Assembly (NCBI GenBank): GCA_000156155.1
Contig: DS995299.1
Coordinates: forward strand, 211,827-275,826
Source of the DNA: a beta proteobacterium KB13
Lineage (GTDB): Bacteria > Pseudomonadota > Gammaproteobacteria > Burkholderiales > Methylophilaceae
Length of the DNA stretch: 64,000 bases
Reading direction: 5' to 3'
Part shown: piece by piece, positions 8,578 through 20,621 of the stretch
How positions within the stretch are numbered: position 1 is the stretch's first letter
Layout of the letters: each line of letters begins with the position of its first letter
Made by a program: the position numbers and the translations under genes
Notes under the pieces: generated by a model
The model's input: the letters and a program-made list of their open reading frames with translations, nothing else
What the model was told of the DNA's origin: nothing
Database searches by the model: none

Positions 8578-10837
8578 ATGATGTCAATTGTTTCGACTCA
8601 ATCTGCAGCTTGATATTTTCATTTTCATCAATATCAATATGTACATCGCCCCCATTAACTAATTTCCCAAATAGTAATTCGTCAGCAAGAGCTTTTCTAA
8701 TAGTATCTTGAATTAATCTAGACATAGGCCTAGCACCCATTTTTATATCGAAACCATTTTTAGCTAAATAATTTTTTAAGTTATCCGAAAAAGTCACTTC
8801 AACTTTTTTATCATGCAGCTGATTCTCAAGCTGGATTAAAAATTTATCTACAACTTTAAGAATAGTTTCATTCTCAAGCGGGGCAAAGGAAACGATGGCA
8901 TCAATACGATTTCTAAACTCTGGAGAGAAGGCTTTATTAATTTCTTTTTTTTCGTCAAAAACAGTTTGATCATCAGCGATAAATCCTAATGAGGATTTTG
9001 ATAATGACTCAGCGCCAACGTTTGTGGTCATAATCAATGTAACATTCCTAAAGTCGATTTTTCGTCCATTGCTATCGGTAAGAAAGCCATTGTCCATGAT
9101 TTGAAGAAGTATATTATGCACATCCGGATGTGCTTTCTCGATCTCATCAAGCAATAAAACTGCATATGGATTTTTATTGATTGACTCTGTAAGAGTACCA
9201 CCTTGATCAAATCCAACGTATCCGGGGGGAGCACCAATTAATTTTGATACGGCATGCCTCTCCATGAATTCACTCATATCAATACGAATCAATTCAATAC
9301 CTAATGTATACGCTAGCTGCTTAGCGACTTCAGTTTTACCAACCCCAGTTGGGCCACTGAACATAAAACTACCAATCGGTTTATTGTCTGAAAGTAAACC
9401 GCTGCGAGCCATTTTTATTGCTGTTGAAAGTTTATTAATGGCTTCATCTTGACCAAAAATTATCGCTTTCAGATCTCTATCTAAGTTTCTCAACATGCTT
9501 AGGTCGTCTTGATTAATATTTTTTGATGGAATCTTCGCAATTTTTGAGATCACTTCCTCAATTTCTTTCGATGATATAGTTTTCTTTTGCTTAGTTTTTG
9601 GGAGTATTTTTTGTAATGCCCCAGCTTCATCAATAACATCAATCGCTTTGTCAGGTAGTTTTCTATCGGTAATATATTTGGCTGATAATTCAACCGCTGA
9701 AATCAACGCGTTGTTTAAAAACTTAATTTTGTGATGACTTTCAAATGATTTTTTTAAACCTTTAAGTATTTCTATAGAAACTGGGATTGATGGTTCATCG
9801 ACATCAATTTTTTGAAAACGTCTGGTTAATGCATGATCTTTTTCAAAAACAGTTCTATATTCATTAAAAGTTGTTGCGCCAATACATCTCAACTCTCCTT
9901 TAGCTAATGCAGGCTTAAGGAGATTTGACGCATCTAGTGTGCCACCGCTAGCAGATCCTGCCCCAATGATGGTATGAATTTCATCAATAAATAATATAGC
10001 ATTAGGTTTTTTTGAGAGTTGTTTTAAAACATTTTTTAGACGTTGTTCAAAGTCACCACGATATTTTGTACCGGCAATAAGGGCTCCAAGGTCTAAAGAG
10101 TAAATCGCTGTGTCTTTAAGTACTTCAGGTATGTCACCATCAACAATTTTTTTTGCAAGACCTTCAGCTATGGCTGTCTTGCCAACACCTGCATCACCAA
10201 CAAGAAGTGGATTATTTTTTCTTCTTCTGCATAAGATTTGAGCCACTCTTTCAATTTCATTTTCTCTTCCAATAACTGGGTCAATTTTTCCATCAAGAAC
10301 AACTTTATTCAGGTTTAACGCATAAGATTCAAGATCAGATTCTTTATTTTGTGTTTTTTGATCAATTTTTTCATCAACCTCATCAGCTTCATTTTCTTTA
10401 TCTAATTCTTTTTCAATACCATGTGCGATAAAATTAACAACATCTAATCTTGCAATTCCTTGCTGATGAAGAAAGTAAACCGCATGAGAATCTTTCTCCC
10501 CAAATATTGCAACCAGAACATTTGCCCCTGTTACCTCTTTCTTACCAGACGATTGCACATGCAACATAGCTCTTTGTATGACTCTTTGAAAACCCAGGGT
10601 AGGCTGTGTGTCAACCTCATTTTCTCCATTTACAATAGGAGTATGCTCTTCAATATGGTTAAGAAGGTCTTTCTTAAGAGAGTCAAAATTTGCTCCACAA
10701 GCTTTTAATACTTCTTGAGCAGATGGATTATCGAGCATAGCAACTAACAGATGTTCTACAGTGATCAGCTCATGTCTTTTTTGGCGAGCATCCATAAACG
10801 CCATGTGTAAACTTACTTCTAATTCTTGTGAAATCAT
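8552..10837 (-). CDS. clpA: ClpA, ATPase subunit of the ClpAP protease
   Basis: ClpA unfolds substrate proteins and feeds them to the ClpP peptidase. The 761-residue protein has an N-terminal Clp-N double repeat (residues 1-145), an acidic linker, a first AAA+ module with Walker A GDAGVGKT at 214-221 and Walker B LFIDEIH, and a second AAA+ module with SGPTGVGKT and the conserved GAPPGYVG loop. The C-terminal D2 domain ends with a Ser/Lys-rich tail. The adaptor gene clpS lies 7 bp upstream in the same direction, the usual pairing. No ClpP gene is in the window. Confidence 0.97.
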   Translation of the reverse strand: MISQELEVSLHMAFMDARQKRHELITVEHLLVAMLDNPSAQEVLKACGANFDSLKKDLLNHIEEHTPIVNGENEVDTQPTLGFQRVIQRAMLHVQSSGKKEVTGANVLVAIFGEKDSHAVYFLHQQGIARLDVVNFIAHGIEKELDKENEADEVDEKIDQKTQNKESDLESYALNLNKVVLDGKIDPVIGRENEIERVAQILCRRRKNNPLLVGDAGVGKTAIAEGLAKKIVDGDIPEVLKDTAIYSLDLGALIAGTKYRGDFEQRLKNVLKQLSKKPNAILFIDEIHTIIGAGSASGGTLDASNLLKPALAKGELRCIGATTFNEYRTVFEKDHALTRRFQKIDVDEPSIPVSIEILKGLKKSFESHHKIKFLNNALISAVELSAKYITDRKLPDKAIDVIDEAGALQKILPKTKQKKTISSKEIEEVISKIAKIPSKNINQDDLSMLRNLDRDLKAIIFGQDEAINKLSTAIKMARSGLLSDNKPIGSFMFSGPTGVGKTEVAKQLAYTLGIELIRIDMSEFMERHAVSKLIGAPPGYVGFDQGGTLTESINKNPYAVLLLDEIEKAHPDVHNILLQIMDNGFLTDSNGRKIDFRNVTLIMTTNVGAESLSKSSLGFIADDQTVFDEKKEINKAFSPEFRNRIDAIVSFAPLENETILKVVDKFLIQLENQLHDKKVEVTFSDNLKNYLAKNGFDIKMGARPMSRLIQDTIRKALADELLFGKLVNGGDVHIDIDENENIKLQIESKQLTSSKKSLTSS

Positions 10838-10844
10838 AATTTAA

Positions 10845-11153
10845 TCATATCTTTTCTATAATACTTTGCAAGGGGTGTTGAGCTTCTTTTGCCAACTTTA
10901 ACACTTGATTCATCTTGGTTTCAGCAATTTCATAAGGGTAAATTCCACATATTGCCATCCCCTCTGTATGAATCTTTAACATAATTCTTGTTGCCTCATC
11001 CTCTGTTTTTGTGAAAACTTTCATAATGACGTCAACCACAAATTCCATGGGAGTAAAATCGTCATTAAGAACTAAAACTTTGAACATCTTGGGAAGATTT
11101 GGTTTAACCTTTTTTTTTGGTTCAACTATTATCTTGTGGTCTTCTTGAGCCAT
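10845..11153 (-). CDS. clpS: ClpS, N-end-rule adaptor for ClpAP
   Basis: ClpS binds substrates bearing N-terminal Leu, Phe, Tyr or Trp and delivers them to ClpA. The 102-residue sequence has a flexible charged N-terminus, the KVLVLNDDFTPMEFVVDVI core that forms the N-degron pocket, and the later HTEGMAICGIYPYEIAETK segment typical of the family. It is immediately upstream of clpA and 7 bp downstream of a membrane-protein gene. Confidence 0.97.
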   Translation of the reverse strand: MAQEDHKIIVEPKKKVKPNLPKMFKVLVLNDDFTPMEFVVDVIMKVFTKTEDEATRIMLKIHTEGMAICGIYPYEIAETKMNQVLKLAKEAQHPLQSIIEKI

Positions 11154-11160
11154 AACAATT

Positions 11161-12417
11161 TTATTTAAAAATTTTAAGAGTTTTTATATATTTATCTTGA
11201 GCATTAATTATTTCAAAGGTAACGCCATCAATTTTAAAGCTTGTATTGGTTTCTGGGATATCTTCAAAATATTCCAAGATATATCCGTTAATAGTTTTTG
11301 CTTTTTGTGATGACAAATTCAATTTAGTAATTTTATTAATTTTTTTTAAATTACATCCCCCTTCAATAATCCAACCATCATTATCATTAATAATCTTTGC
11401 ATCATCTGAAGGTAAATTTAAACTGAATTCACCAGTAATTTCTTCAAGAATATCTTCAAGAGTAATTAACCCCATAAAGTCGCCATATTCATTAACAACT
11501 ACAGCAATCTTAAATTTATTTTCTTGAAAATTTTGAATTTGTTTATGCAAAGAAGTTCCACTTGCGACAAACTCTGCTGGCTCAACGGTATCTTTTATTT
11601 TATCTATTGTAATGCCATCCTGATCATCAATGAATTTTATTAATTTTCTAATATTTAATAATCCGGTTATTTGTTGATTATCATTACTTCGGATCAATAT
11701 AAATTCATGGTGATAAGTTTTTAATTTTTTAATAATCTCATCAACTTCTTGATTTATATTTATGAATTCAACATTGGTGTGTGGAATCATTAGATCGTCT
11801 ACACTATCATTTTCTAGGTCAATTAAATTAATTAGCATAGATTGATTTTTGTTTGTAATACCCTTGCTGGAAGATGAGATAACTGATTTTAACTCATCCA
11901 TAGTAATCAAACTTTTTTCATTAAAATTTAACTTTATATTGAAGACTTTTAGAATTGATAATACAAAAAAGTTAATAAATAAGACTATCGGATAAAGAAC
12001 TTTAAGAAGGGGGTATAGAATAAAGCTGCATGCTAAGGCCAACTTCTCACTATATGCAGCCGCAATAACTTTTGGAGTAATTTCACTAAAAATAACAATT
12101 AAAAAAGTTACTATTAGAGTTGAGACTAATAAAATTTCCTCATCAGAATTAAATAACTGAATTGATATAACCGTAACCATTGAGGCGGCTGCAGCATTGG
12201 AGAAATTGTTACATATCAATATTACACTCAAAAGCTTGTCAGTTTGTTTAATTAATTTATTAGCCAAACCAGCTGACTTTAAACCTTTTTTTTCTAAATA
12301 CTGAAGTCTGTGTTTGTTGATACCCATTAAACTTGTCTCTGCAATTGAAAAGAAGGCCGAGATAAAAAGTAGGCAGAATAAAATAGTAATTTGATAAGTT
12401 ATTGGTAAGTCAATCAC
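11161..12417 (-). CDS. CNNM/CorC-type membrane protein (DUF21, CBS, CorC_HlyC domains)
   Basis: This 418-residue protein starts with a DUF21/CNNM membrane domain of about four helices (conserved AETSLMGINKHRL and LICNNFSNAAAAS segments). A CBS-pair region (about 200-330) follows, then a C-terminal CorC_HlyC domain (FKIDGVTFEI). The family (YfjD/MpfA/CorB type) is linked to Mg2+ or Co2+ handling, so a divalent-cation role is inferred from the family. It lies between secF and clpS in a colinear run. A separate soluble corC without the membrane domain is at 54.9 kb. Confidence 0.82.
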   Translation of the reverse strand: MIDLPITYQITILFCLLFISAFFSIAETSLMGINKHRLQYLEKKGLKSAGLANKLIKQTDKLLSVILICNNFSNAAAASMVTVISIQLFNSDEEILLVSTLIVTFLIVIFSEITPKVIAAAYSEKLALACSFILYPLLKVLYPIVLFINFFVLSILKVFNIKLNFNEKSLITMDELKSVISSSSKGITNKNQSMLINLIDLENDSVDDLMIPHTNVEFININQEVDEIIKKLKTYHHEFILIRSNDNQQITGLLNIRKLIKFIDDQDGITIDKIKDTVEPAEFVASGTSLHKQIQNFQENKFKIAVVVNEYGDFMGLITLEDILEEITGEFSLNLPSDDAKIINDNDGWIIEGGCNLKKINKITKLNLSSQKAKTINGYILEYFEDIPETNTSFKIDGVTFEIINAQDKYIKTLKIFK

Positions 12418-12425
12418 TTTTCAAT

Positions 12426-13364
12426 TTATGGAGCTGTTTCCATTTCTTCTTTTTTTTGCGGGGTTGAGCCAGCTAGGTTGGAATGATTGGTGCCAAGCCA
12501 TAAAGCCATAGGACAGCCAACCATGATCGACGAGTAAATTCCAAATAAAATACCAATTGTTAGGGCAAGAGAAAAATTATGAAGGATTTCTCCTCCAAAA
12601 ATTAACATTGAGATAACTACTGTTTGTGTGGACAAATGAGTCATGATGGTTCGTGACATGGTGCGTGTAATTGCATTATTCATTACATCAATGACACTCG
12701 ATCTTCTCATTTTCTTAAAGTTTTCTCTAACCCTATCAAAGACGACAACAGACTCGTTCACAGAGTAGCCGAGAACAGCAAGAACTGCGGCTAAAACTGT
12801 AAGATTAAATTCCCATTGAAAAAAAGCAAAAAAACCTAAAATAATGATTACGTCGTGCATGTTGGCAACAACAGCAGCTAAGGCAAATCTCCATTCAAAT
12901 CTCAATGATAGATACAAGATAATTCCTAAACAAACAAATAGAATAGCCAACGCTCCATTTTCAAATAGCTCCTCACCAACTTGACCTCCAACCGATTCCA
13001 CTCTCTTGATTTCAAATGGATTATTAAGCTTGCTAAGCTCTTGATTGACCAACTCAGATAGTTCTGCGATCGAAATATCTTCATTCAAAGGCATTCTGAT
13101 TAGAACGTCTTTATCGGTTCCAAAATTTTGAACCTGAATTTCATTTAAGTTGATTTGTGTTAGCTGCCCTCTAATCTCATCAACATTAGCTTTTTCTTCA
13201 TAGGATATTTCAATAATGGTCCCACCAGTAAAATCTACACCATAATTTAAGCCCTTTTGAAATAAGAAAAAAAATGCCAAGATAAAAGTAATGATTGAGA
13301 TGAAGGCCGCAATCTTTCGATATTTTAAAAAAGGAATATCATTTTTTACGCGAAATATTTCCAT
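12426..13364 (-). CDS. secF: SecF, protein-export membrane protein
   Basis: SecF pairs with SecD to drive late steps of Sec-dependent export using the proton or sodium gradient. The 312-residue protein has six predicted helices, an N-terminal helix followed by a periplasmic P1 domain opened by the conserved GVDFTGGTIIEI, and the C-terminal helical bundle with SVNESVVVFDR. Its start overlaps the secD stop by one base (TAATG), implying coupled translation. Confidence 0.97.
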   Translation of the reverse strand: MEIFRVKNDIPFLKYRKIAAFISIITFILAFFFLFQKGLNYGVDFTGGTIIEISYEEKANVDEIRGQLTQINLNEIQVQNFGTDKDVLIRMPLNEDISIAELSELVNQELSKLNNPFEIKRVESVGGQVGEELFENGALAILFVCLGIILYLSLRFEWRFALAAVVANMHDVIIILGFFAFFQWEFNLTVLAAVLAVLGYSVNESVVVFDRVRENFKKMRRSSVIDVMNNAITRTMSRTIMTHLSTQTVVISMLIFGGEILHNFSLALTIGILFGIYSSIMVGCPMALWLGTNHSNLAGSTPQKKEEMETAP

Positions 13365-15256
13365 TAGTTATTAACCTTATAAATTTCACCAATATTAAGT
13401 TTGTCAATTTTTCTTTTTGAGCCATAGAAGAAGTTAACTAAGGCTCTTGAAACTAAGATGGCTGAAAACATAGATGTAAGAATACCTAATACATGGACCA
13501 CAGCAAAACCTTTAATAGGCCCAGTTCCAAACATAAATAGCGCAATACCTGCAATCAGAGTTGTGATATTTGAATCTAATATTGTTCCCCATGCTTTCTC
13601 GTAACCCAGGTGAATACTCGCTTGAGGAGTATTACCATTCCTTATTTCATCTCTAATACGTTCATTAATTAGAACATTTGAATCAATGGCCATACCAACT
13701 GTAAGCGCCATCGCTGCAAGGCCTGGTAGAGTTAATGTTGCTTGTATCGTAGATAAAAGAGCGACAAGTAGGACTAAATTAATACTCAGGGCGATCGATG
13801 AGAATAGACCAAATAACATATAATAAATTGAAATTAATATAATTACTGCAATGAAGCCCCAAAAAGTCGATTGAATCCCTCTTTGAATGTTTTCTTTACC
13901 CATGCTAGGACCAACAGTTCTTTCTTCAATGATCTCCATCGGCGCTGCTAGCGAGCCAGCTCTTAACAATAACGAAACATCTGTAGCTTCTTGTGCGTTT
14001 TTCATCCCGGTAATTTGTACTCTTCCGCCACCAATCTCACTTTTGATGACAGGCGCAGTGATTATTTCTGTTATATCTTTTTCAATTAATAAAATAGCAA
14101 TTCTTTTACCAATATTATCGCGTGTAATTTTTTTGAATATATTTGCACCTTTACTATCCAAATTCAATGAAACAATTGATTGCCCAGTTTGATTATCCAC
14201 TCCAGGTCCAGCGTTATTAATATTTTCACCAGTTAAAATCACATCTTTCTTGAGGAGTAAAGGGTTTTGATTGCGATCGTAAAATAAATCTCTACCGAAA
14301 GGGATATTGCCGTCAATTGCTTGATCAATATCAGCAGGAGAAGCTTCATCATCAACCAACCTCATTTCGAGCAGTGCGGTTCGACCAATAATATCTTTTG
14401 CTTTAGCGGTATCTTGAACACCAGGTAATTGAACAACAATTCTATTTTCGCCTTGTTGTTGGATAATTGGCTCAGCTACACCTAACTCATTAATTCTATT
14501 GTTTAATGTTTCTAAATTCTGCTTGATAGCAAATTTTGTCATTTCTTCTTTATTCGCTTGCGAGCCCTCAATAGCAAGAACAAAGGTTCCATTATCTGTA
14601 ATTTCTTTAATCTTTTCTTTGCCGATAGATCCACCTAGATTTATTCTTTTTGAAAATTCAAAACTTGAATCATCCTGCAGCAGAAGACTTTTTGATTTTT
14701 TCAAATCATTTTCATTGGTGAGCTGTACTAAAATTGAACCATCTTCGACAGAAATTTGATCATATCTAATCTTATTTTCTCGTAATAATGTTCTGATTTC
14801 ATTAACCCTTCCAGATGACTCTTTTGCTTCAATATTGCTTAAATCAACTTGCATTAGAAAATGCACACCACCTCTTAAATCTAGACCTAAATACATGGGT
14901 TGACCCCCAATACTTTCAAGCCATTTAGGTGAATTAGGAAGTAAATTCAATGCAACCACAAAATTAGGACCTAATTTGTCTTCAAGCAAACCTTTTGATG
15001 TCAGCTGATCTTCGTTATTGGTAAGTTTAATTTTTATGAAGTTTTCTGTTAGGACAACTCCGTTATAAGTAATATTATTTTCTTCGAGTATTTTTTCAGA
15101 TTGTGATGCAATGATGGGGTCCATTTTTTCACCCGATTTAATCGGCATAATTTGTACTGCAGGAGCCTCGCCAAAGAAATTGGGCAGCGCGTAAAATAAA
15201 GCAAAGACAACTATTAATAGGATTAAGGTATTTTTCCAACGAGAAAATTGATTCAT
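13364..15256 (-). CDS. secD: SecD, protein-export membrane protein
   Basis: SecD is the larger SecDF subunit, with a big periplasmic domain that pulls on emerging proteins. The 630-residue protein shows an N-terminal helix, the signature LGLDLRGGVHFLMQV, the periplasmic base and head domains, and a C-terminal five-helix bundle containing GMAIDSNVLINERIRDE with the conserved acidic residue of the ion path. It lies 12 bp downstream of yajC and overlaps secF. The order yajC-secD-secF downstream of tgt is the classic proteobacterial cluster. Confidence 0.97.
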   Translation of the reverse strand: MNQFSRWKNTLILLIVVFALFYALPNFFGEAPAVQIMPIKSGEKMDPIIASQSEKILEENNITYNGVVLTENFIKIKLTNNEDQLTSKGLLEDKLGPNFVVALNLLPNSPKWLESIGGQPMYLGLDLRGGVHFLMQVDLSNIEAKESSGRVNEIRTLLRENKIRYDQISVEDGSILVQLTNENDLKKSKSLLLQDDSSFEFSKRINLGGSIGKEKIKEITDNGTFVLAIEGSQANKEEMTKFAIKQNLETLNNRINELGVAEPIIQQQGENRIVVQLPGVQDTAKAKDIIGRTALLEMRLVDDEASPADIDQAIDGNIPFGRDLFYDRNQNPLLLKKDVILTGENINNAGPGVDNQTGQSIVSLNLDSKGANIFKKITRDNIGKRIAILLIEKDITEIITAPVIKSEIGGGRVQITGMKNAQEATDVSLLLRAGSLAAPMEIIEERTVGPSMGKENIQRGIQSTFWGFIAVIILISIYYMLFGLFSSIALSINLVLLVALLSTIQATLTLPGLAAMALTVGMAIDSNVLINERIRDEIRNGNTPQASIHLGYEKAWGTILDSNITTLIAGIALFMFGTGPIKGFAVVHVLGILTSMFSAILVSRALVNFFYGSKRKIDKLNIGEIYKVNN

Positions 15257-15268
15257 AGATTTATCGAC

Positions 15269-15583
15269 TTAAATAGATTTAATAGTTCCCTTGTTTAAGA
15301 CTGCTTGCACTGAATTTTTTTGAACATTAATTTGGGTACCATTGGATATTTCCAATATTACAAAATTGTCTGTTACTTTTTCGATCTTTCCAAGGATTCC
15401 AGATGCAAGCATGATTTCATCTCCCTTTTTTAGTTCTGACAACAATTTTTTATGCTCTTTCGCTTGCTTCATTTGTGGGCGAATCAGCATAAAATAAAAC
15501 AAAATAAAGATAATGATGAACGGAACAAAACTCATCAGACCGCCTGGAGCAGGGGCACTATTTGCGTAAGCTAGTGAAATCAT
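15269..15583 (-). CDS. yajC: YajC, Sec translocon accessory subunit
   Basis: YajC is a small inner-membrane protein that associates with SecDF. The 104-residue sequence has one transmembrane segment (FVPFIIIFILFYFMLIRPQ) that ends in the family hallmark IRPQMKQ, followed by a cytoplasmic domain with GDEIMLASGILGKIEKV. It sits 12 bp upstream of secD and 58 bp downstream of tgt. Confidence 0.96.
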   Translation of the reverse strand: MISLAYANSAPAPGGLMSFVPFIIIFILFYFMLIRPQMKQAKEHKKLLSELKKGDEIMLASGILGKIEKVTDNFVILEISNGTQINVQKNSVQAVLNKGTIKSI

Positions 15584-15641
15584 TAGAACCTCAAATTAAA
15601 AAAATGAAGATGAATTTTAGCATAATTACCCTTATTAAAGT

Positions 15642-16757
<1,116 letters not shown>

Positions 16758-16767
16758 TTAAAAGCCT

Positions 16768-16773
16768 ATTATA
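16768..16773 (-). promoter_or_regulatory. Probable -10 element of the tgt-yajC-secDF unit
   Basis: A perfect TATAAT is present on the minus strand, 22 bases upstream of the tgt start codon. No good -35 hexamer is seen at 16-18 bp spacing, so this is a moderate call based on position and -10 identity in an otherwise 82-bp divergent gap. Confidence 0.4.
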
Positions 16774-16830
16774 TGAGCAATCCTCTCTAAATACGATGAA
16801 AAAAGGAATGATCTAGGATAAAATTATGTG

Positions 16831-17595
16831 ATGAATAAATCAGTAAAAAAACAAAGCGAATTTTATTTACTTCCAAACTTATTTACAACAGCAGCATTAT
16901 TTTTTGGTTTTTTTTCAATTTTAAATGCGATGAATGGAAAATTTGAATTTGCTGCATTGGCTATCTTTTTTGCGTTGGTCATGGATGGCCTTGATGGGAG
17001 AGTGGCAAGACTCACCAACACAGAAAGCAAGTTTGGTGCCGAGTATGACAGCTTGTCGGATATGGTATCTTTTGGTGTGGCTCCTGCACTTGTTATGTAT
17101 GTTTGGGCCCTTAAGCCATTAGGTAAGATTGGATGGATTGGAGCTTTTATCTACTGCGCATGTGCAGCATTCAGATTGGCTAGATTTAACACAAAATTAG
17201 ATGTGCTTGAAAAAAAATATTTCTTTGGATTTCCTTCTCCTGCGGCAGCAGCTTTGGTCGCTGCATTTATTTGGGTTTGCATTGACAACGGGATAAGTGG
17301 CAATGATATTTTTTTAAATTTTTTTCAAATGCAGTGGTTTGCACTGGTTATGATTTTGATTGCAGCATTGTCGATGGTTACAGATATTAAGTATTACAGC
17401 GGTAAAGATGTAAATTTAAGAAATAGTGTTCCTTCGGTATCCATTTTATTGATTGTTATGGCTTTTTCACTTCTTTCACATAGTCCTGCTGAAATTATTT
17501 TTATAATTATTTTTGGTTATTTATTATCAGGGTATCTAAATGTTTTTAGAGAAAATTTCACAATTCAAAAAAAAAATAATAGAAAGAAAAAATGA
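16831..17595 (+). CDS. pssA: CDP-diacylglycerol--serine O-phosphatidyltransferase
   Basis: PssA makes phosphatidylserine, the precursor of phosphatidylethanolamine, in the inner membrane. The protein is about 254 residues (ATG at 16831; an in-frame GTG at 16828 adds one). It has the CDP-alcohol phosphotransferase motif DGxxDGxxAR-x8-GxxxDxxxD at about residues 52-78, with DGLDGRVAR and GAEYDSLSD, and about six to eight membrane helices. The type matches the Bacillus-like, membrane-embedded PssA rather than the E. coli soluble form. It overlaps leuA by 4 bases (ATGA). Confidence 0.93.
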   Translation: MNKSVKKQSEFYLLPNLFTTAALFFGFFSILNAMNGKFEFAALAIFFALVMDGLDGRVARLTNTESKFGAEYDSLSDMVSFGVAPALVMYVWALKPLGKIGWIGAFIYCACAAFRLARFNTKLDVLEKKYFFGFPSPAAAALVAAFIWVCIDNGISGNDIFLNFFQMQWFALVMILIAALSMVTDIKYYSGKDVNLRNSVPSVSILLIVMAFSLLSHSPAEIIFIIIFGYLLSGYLNVFRENFTIQKKNNRKKK

Positions 17596-19127
17596 CAGAT
17601 AAATTAATAATATTTGACACCACATTAAGAGATGGGGAGCAAAGCCCGGGTGCTTCGATGACTCAAGAAGAGAAGGTGCGAATTGCACTACAGTTGGAAA
17701 AGCTTGGAGTTAATGTCATTGAGGCAGGTTTTGCGGCAGCGAGCCCTGGAGACTTCAAGGCCATTGAGGCGGTTGCAAAAAAAATTCAGAAATCTACTGT
17801 TTGTTCACTCGCTCGGGCAGTAAAAAACGATATTGAAAAAGCAGGACATGCTATTCAGAGTGCTGCTTCAGGAAGAATTCATACATTTATTGCGACAAGT
17901 CCGATTCACATGGAAAATAAATTAAGAATGACCCCTGATCAAGTTTTAAATAGAGCGGTTGAGGCTGTAAAATGGGCCCTTGAGTATACTGATGACGTAG
18001 AATTTTCTGCTGAAGATGCTGTTCGATCTGAGATACCATTCTTGGTTGAGGTTTTTGATGCGGTTATACAGGCTGGTGCTAAAACAATTAACGTCCCTGA
18101 TACAGTAGGATATTCAATTCCCTTTCAGTGGGGTGATCGAATTAAACAGCTGATTGATAAAGTTCCTAATTCAAAATCAGTCATATGGTCTACTCATTGT
18201 CATAATGATCTTGGTATGGCGGTTGCAAATTCATTATCAGCCGTTTTAAATGGCGCTAGACAAGTTGAATGTACAATCAATGGCCTTGGTGAAAGGGCTG
18301 GAAATGCCAGCTTAGAAGAAGTTGTGATGACAGTGAAAACTAGACAAGATATTTTTAATTTACAAACCAATATTAATACTGAATTTATTGTGCCAACATC
18401 TAGGCTGGTGTCAACAATTACAGGATATGCTGTTCAGCCTAATAAGGCGATTGTTGGAGCAAATGCCTTTGCCCATGAATCTGGAATTCATCAAGATGGT
18501 GTTTTAAAGCATAGGGAAACCTATGAAATTATGAAGGCTGAAGATGTGGGATGGGGTGCTAATAAAATTTCATTAGGTAAGCTTTCTGGTAGAAATGCCT
18601 TCAAGAACCGTTTAGAAACACTTGGTATTGATCTGGATTCGGATGATCTTTTAAATGCGGCATTTGAAAAATTTAAAAATTTAGCGGATAAGAAATCAGA
18701 GATTTTTGATGAAGATATTCATGCATTAATAAGTGATGAGTATTCTGCAGATACTGCAGAGATTTTTAAATTAATATCCTTGAAAGCGACAGCTGAGATT
18801 AATAAGAAACCAACTGCCCAAATTACAATTGACAGGTATGGTGAAGAACTTTCTGAAGATTCTGTAGGAAGCGGCATGGTTGATGCTACTTTTAAAGCCA
18901 TTGAAAAAATTGTTAAGTCAGATTCTGAACTACTACTATACTCTGTTAGTAATATTACAACTGGTACTGATGCTCAGGGTGAGGTTACAGTTAGGCTAGC
19001 GAAGGGTGGGCGTGTTGTGAATGGCCAAGGATCAGATACTGACATTGTTATTGCGTCAGCAAAAGCCTACATTAATGCAGCGAATAAAATATTATCTAAG
19101 CTCGAGAGAGCCCATCCTCAGGTTTAA
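17592..19127 (+). CDS. leuA: 2-isopropylmalate synthase
   Basis: LeuA condenses acetyl-CoA with 2-oxoisovalerate, the first committed step of leucine synthesis. The 511-residue protein carries the TIM-barrel active-site motif [13 protein letters not shown] (residues 8-20), the metal-binding HCHNDLG motif at about 200, the [13 protein letters not shown]-like linker, and a C-terminal leucine-binding regulatory domain. The length matches the bacterial type of about 510-520 residues. It is translationally coupled to pssA and followed 2 bp later by a HAD phosphatase. The branched-chain aminotransferase gene ilvE is at 46.5 kb. Confidence 0.97.
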   Translation: MTDKLIIFDTTLRDGEQSPGASMTQEEKVRIALQLEKLGVNVIEAGFAAASPGDFKAIEAVAKKIQKSTVCSLARAVKNDIEKAGHAIQSAASGRIHTFIATSPIHMENKLRMTPDQVLNRAVEAVKWALEYTDDVEFSAEDAVRSEIPFLVEVFDAVIQAGAKTINVPDTVGYSIPFQWGDRIKQLIDKVPNSKSVIWSTHCHNDLGMAVANSLSAVLNGARQVECTINGLGERAGNASLEEVVMTVKTRQDIFNLQTNINTEFIVPTSRLVSTITGYAVQPNKAIVGANAFAHESGIHQDGVLKHRETYEIMKAEDVGWGANKISLGKLSGRNAFKNRLETLGIDLDSDDLLNAAFEKFKNLADKKSEIFDEDIHALISDEYSADTAEIFKLISLKATAEINKKPTAQITIDRYGEELSEDSVGSGMVDATFKAIEKIVKSDSELLLYSVSNITTGTDAQGEVTVRLAKGGRVVNGQGSDTDIVIASAKAYINAANKILSKLERAHPQV

Positions 19128-19129
19128 TT

Positions 19130-19795
19130 TTGAATTTAGCTTTATTTGATTTAGATAACACCTTGCTTAAAGGTGATTCTGATTATAACTGGTCAAAATT
19201 TCTTATCAAACATGGACTTTTGGATAGCAAGGAGCATGAAAAACAAAATGAAATTTTTTATCAAGATTATAAAGATGGGTGTCTTGATATATATAAATTT
19301 TGCGAATTTCAATTTCGTCCGTTTACTTTGATAAAAAGAGATCAATTAAATCAGCTTCGTGAACAATATGTAGCTGAGGTTATCAAGCCTCTGGTAACTA
19401 AAAAGTCCCTGGATTTGGTGAAGTCCCATCAAAAAAATAATGATCTGTGTATTATCATTACTGCCACAAATTCATTCATTACAAAACCAATTGCTTCACT
19501 TTTTGATGTAGATATTTTAATAGGCACTGATCCAGAAGAGGTTGATGGTAATTTTACTGGTCATGTTTCCGGGACGCCTTCATTTCAAGAGGGAAAAATT
19601 ACTAGATTAAAAGCATGGTTACAAGAGCATGAATATTCGTTTGACAGCTTTATGCAAACTTATTTTTATTCAGATTCCCAGAATGACCTTCCTTTGTTAA
19701 ATTCTGTATCAAATCCTGTATGCGTTAATCCCGACCCTATTTTAGAGACAAAGGCTAAAGAAAATAACTGGCCTATAATTTCTTTGGATGATTAA
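19130..19795 (+). CDS. HAD-superfamily subfamily IB hydrolase (SerB-like)
   Basis: This 221-residue protein has the HAD catalytic motif FDLDNTLL at residues 6-13 (D7 nucleophile, D9), motif II around ITATNSF, and motif III/IV FYSDSQNDLPLL. It belongs to the IB group that includes phosphoserine phosphatase SerB and related phosphomonoesterases. The substrate is unknown, and a role as the missing SerB is possible but not shown. The start is a TTG (19130), forced by the N-terminal position of the catalytic motif. The 3' end overlaps the convergent ypjD by 4 bases. Confidence 0.8.
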   Translation: MNLALFDLDNTLLKGDSDYNWSKFLIKHGLLDSKEHEKQNEIFYQDYKDGCLDIYKFCEFQFRPFTLIKRDQLNQLREQYVAEVIKPLVTKKSLDLVKSHQKNNDLCIIITATNSFITKPIASLFDVDILIGTDPEEVDGNFTGHVSGTPSFQEGKITRLKAWLQEHEYSFDSFMQTYFYSDSQNDLPLLNSVSNPVCVNPDPILETKAKENNWPIISLDD

Positions 19796-20568
19796 CTAAT
19801 GAGATATTCAAAAACAAATTTGCTGCCGAAGTAAGAAAGCACTAAAAGGATAAAGGCAAACAAAGATAGCTTTATCGCTTTCCTTCCTCTTAAACCATTT
19901 ATTTGTCTTTGATAAAAAATATAGCCATAGAAAACCCATGAAAATATTCCGAATAAAGTCTTATGATTAAAAACAAAGGGACTGTTAAAAATTTCCTGCG
20001 AAAAGAAAATTCCTGTAAAGATTGTAATCGATAAAAGTAAAAAACCTATTCCTATCATAGTAAAAAGGAACTTTTCCATGCTTAATAAAGAATTGTCAGT
20101 TGAAAAAAGTGAAGAGTTCTTTTTTTTATGAAGATTATTTTCTAAAAATAAAATAAAAATTGAAAAAACAGCTGAGTAAGTTAAAAGACCATAAGCAATT
20201 ATTGCAATTGTAATATGAGAAAGATAATTAAGTGAGTCCGTATTTCTTATTGAATAATCATGAGAAAAAAAATAATGAAATACTAAGATAATTAGAGTTG
20301 GGATAATCACAATTTTTTCTAAGCCTTGGTAATTCATTTTTATATTAAATATTAAATAAAATATGACGGTAACAATACTTACCACCAATAAAGCATTAGA
20401 AAAATCGAAGTTAAATTCATTAAGAACAACATCGTGATAGATGAGAAAAAGGTGACTAATTAACGCTACTAATAAAAAAAGATTTTTTAATTGAATATTA
20501 TTTTTTAAATTTACAAGGCTAAGTAAATAAAAAATCAATGCAGCAGATAGGGAGCCAAAATACAACAT
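19792..20568 (-). CDS. ypjD: YpjD/CcsA-family cytochrome c assembly membrane protein
   Basis: This 258-residue hydrophobic protein has about eight predicted helices and the features of the CcsA/HemX family, including conserved segments near HITIAIIAYGLLTYSAVFS and a late SPFVFNHKTLFGIFSWVFYG with histidines that may handle haem. In proteobacteria ypjD commonly lies next to and divergent from ffh, as here (53 bp apart). The biochemical role is not well established. By homology it may assist haem handling or cytochrome c maturation. Confidence 0.8.
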   Translation of the reverse strand: MLYFGSLSAALIFYLLSLVNLKNNIQLKNLFLLVALISHLFLIYHDVVLNEFNFDFSNALLVVSIVTVIFYLIFNIKMNYQGLEKIVIIPTLIILVFHYFFSHDYSIRNTDSLNYLSHITIAIIAYGLLTYSAVFSIFILFLENNLHKKKNSSLFSTDNSLLSMEKFLFTMIGIGFLLLSITIFTGIFFSQEIFNSPFVFNHKTLFGIFSWVFYGYIFYQRQINGLRGRKAIKLSLFAFILLVLSYFGSKFVFEYLIS

Positions 20569-20621
20569 ATGTCTTATTAATGATTTACAATTATTAATTA
20601 TATTATAGGTTAAAAAATATT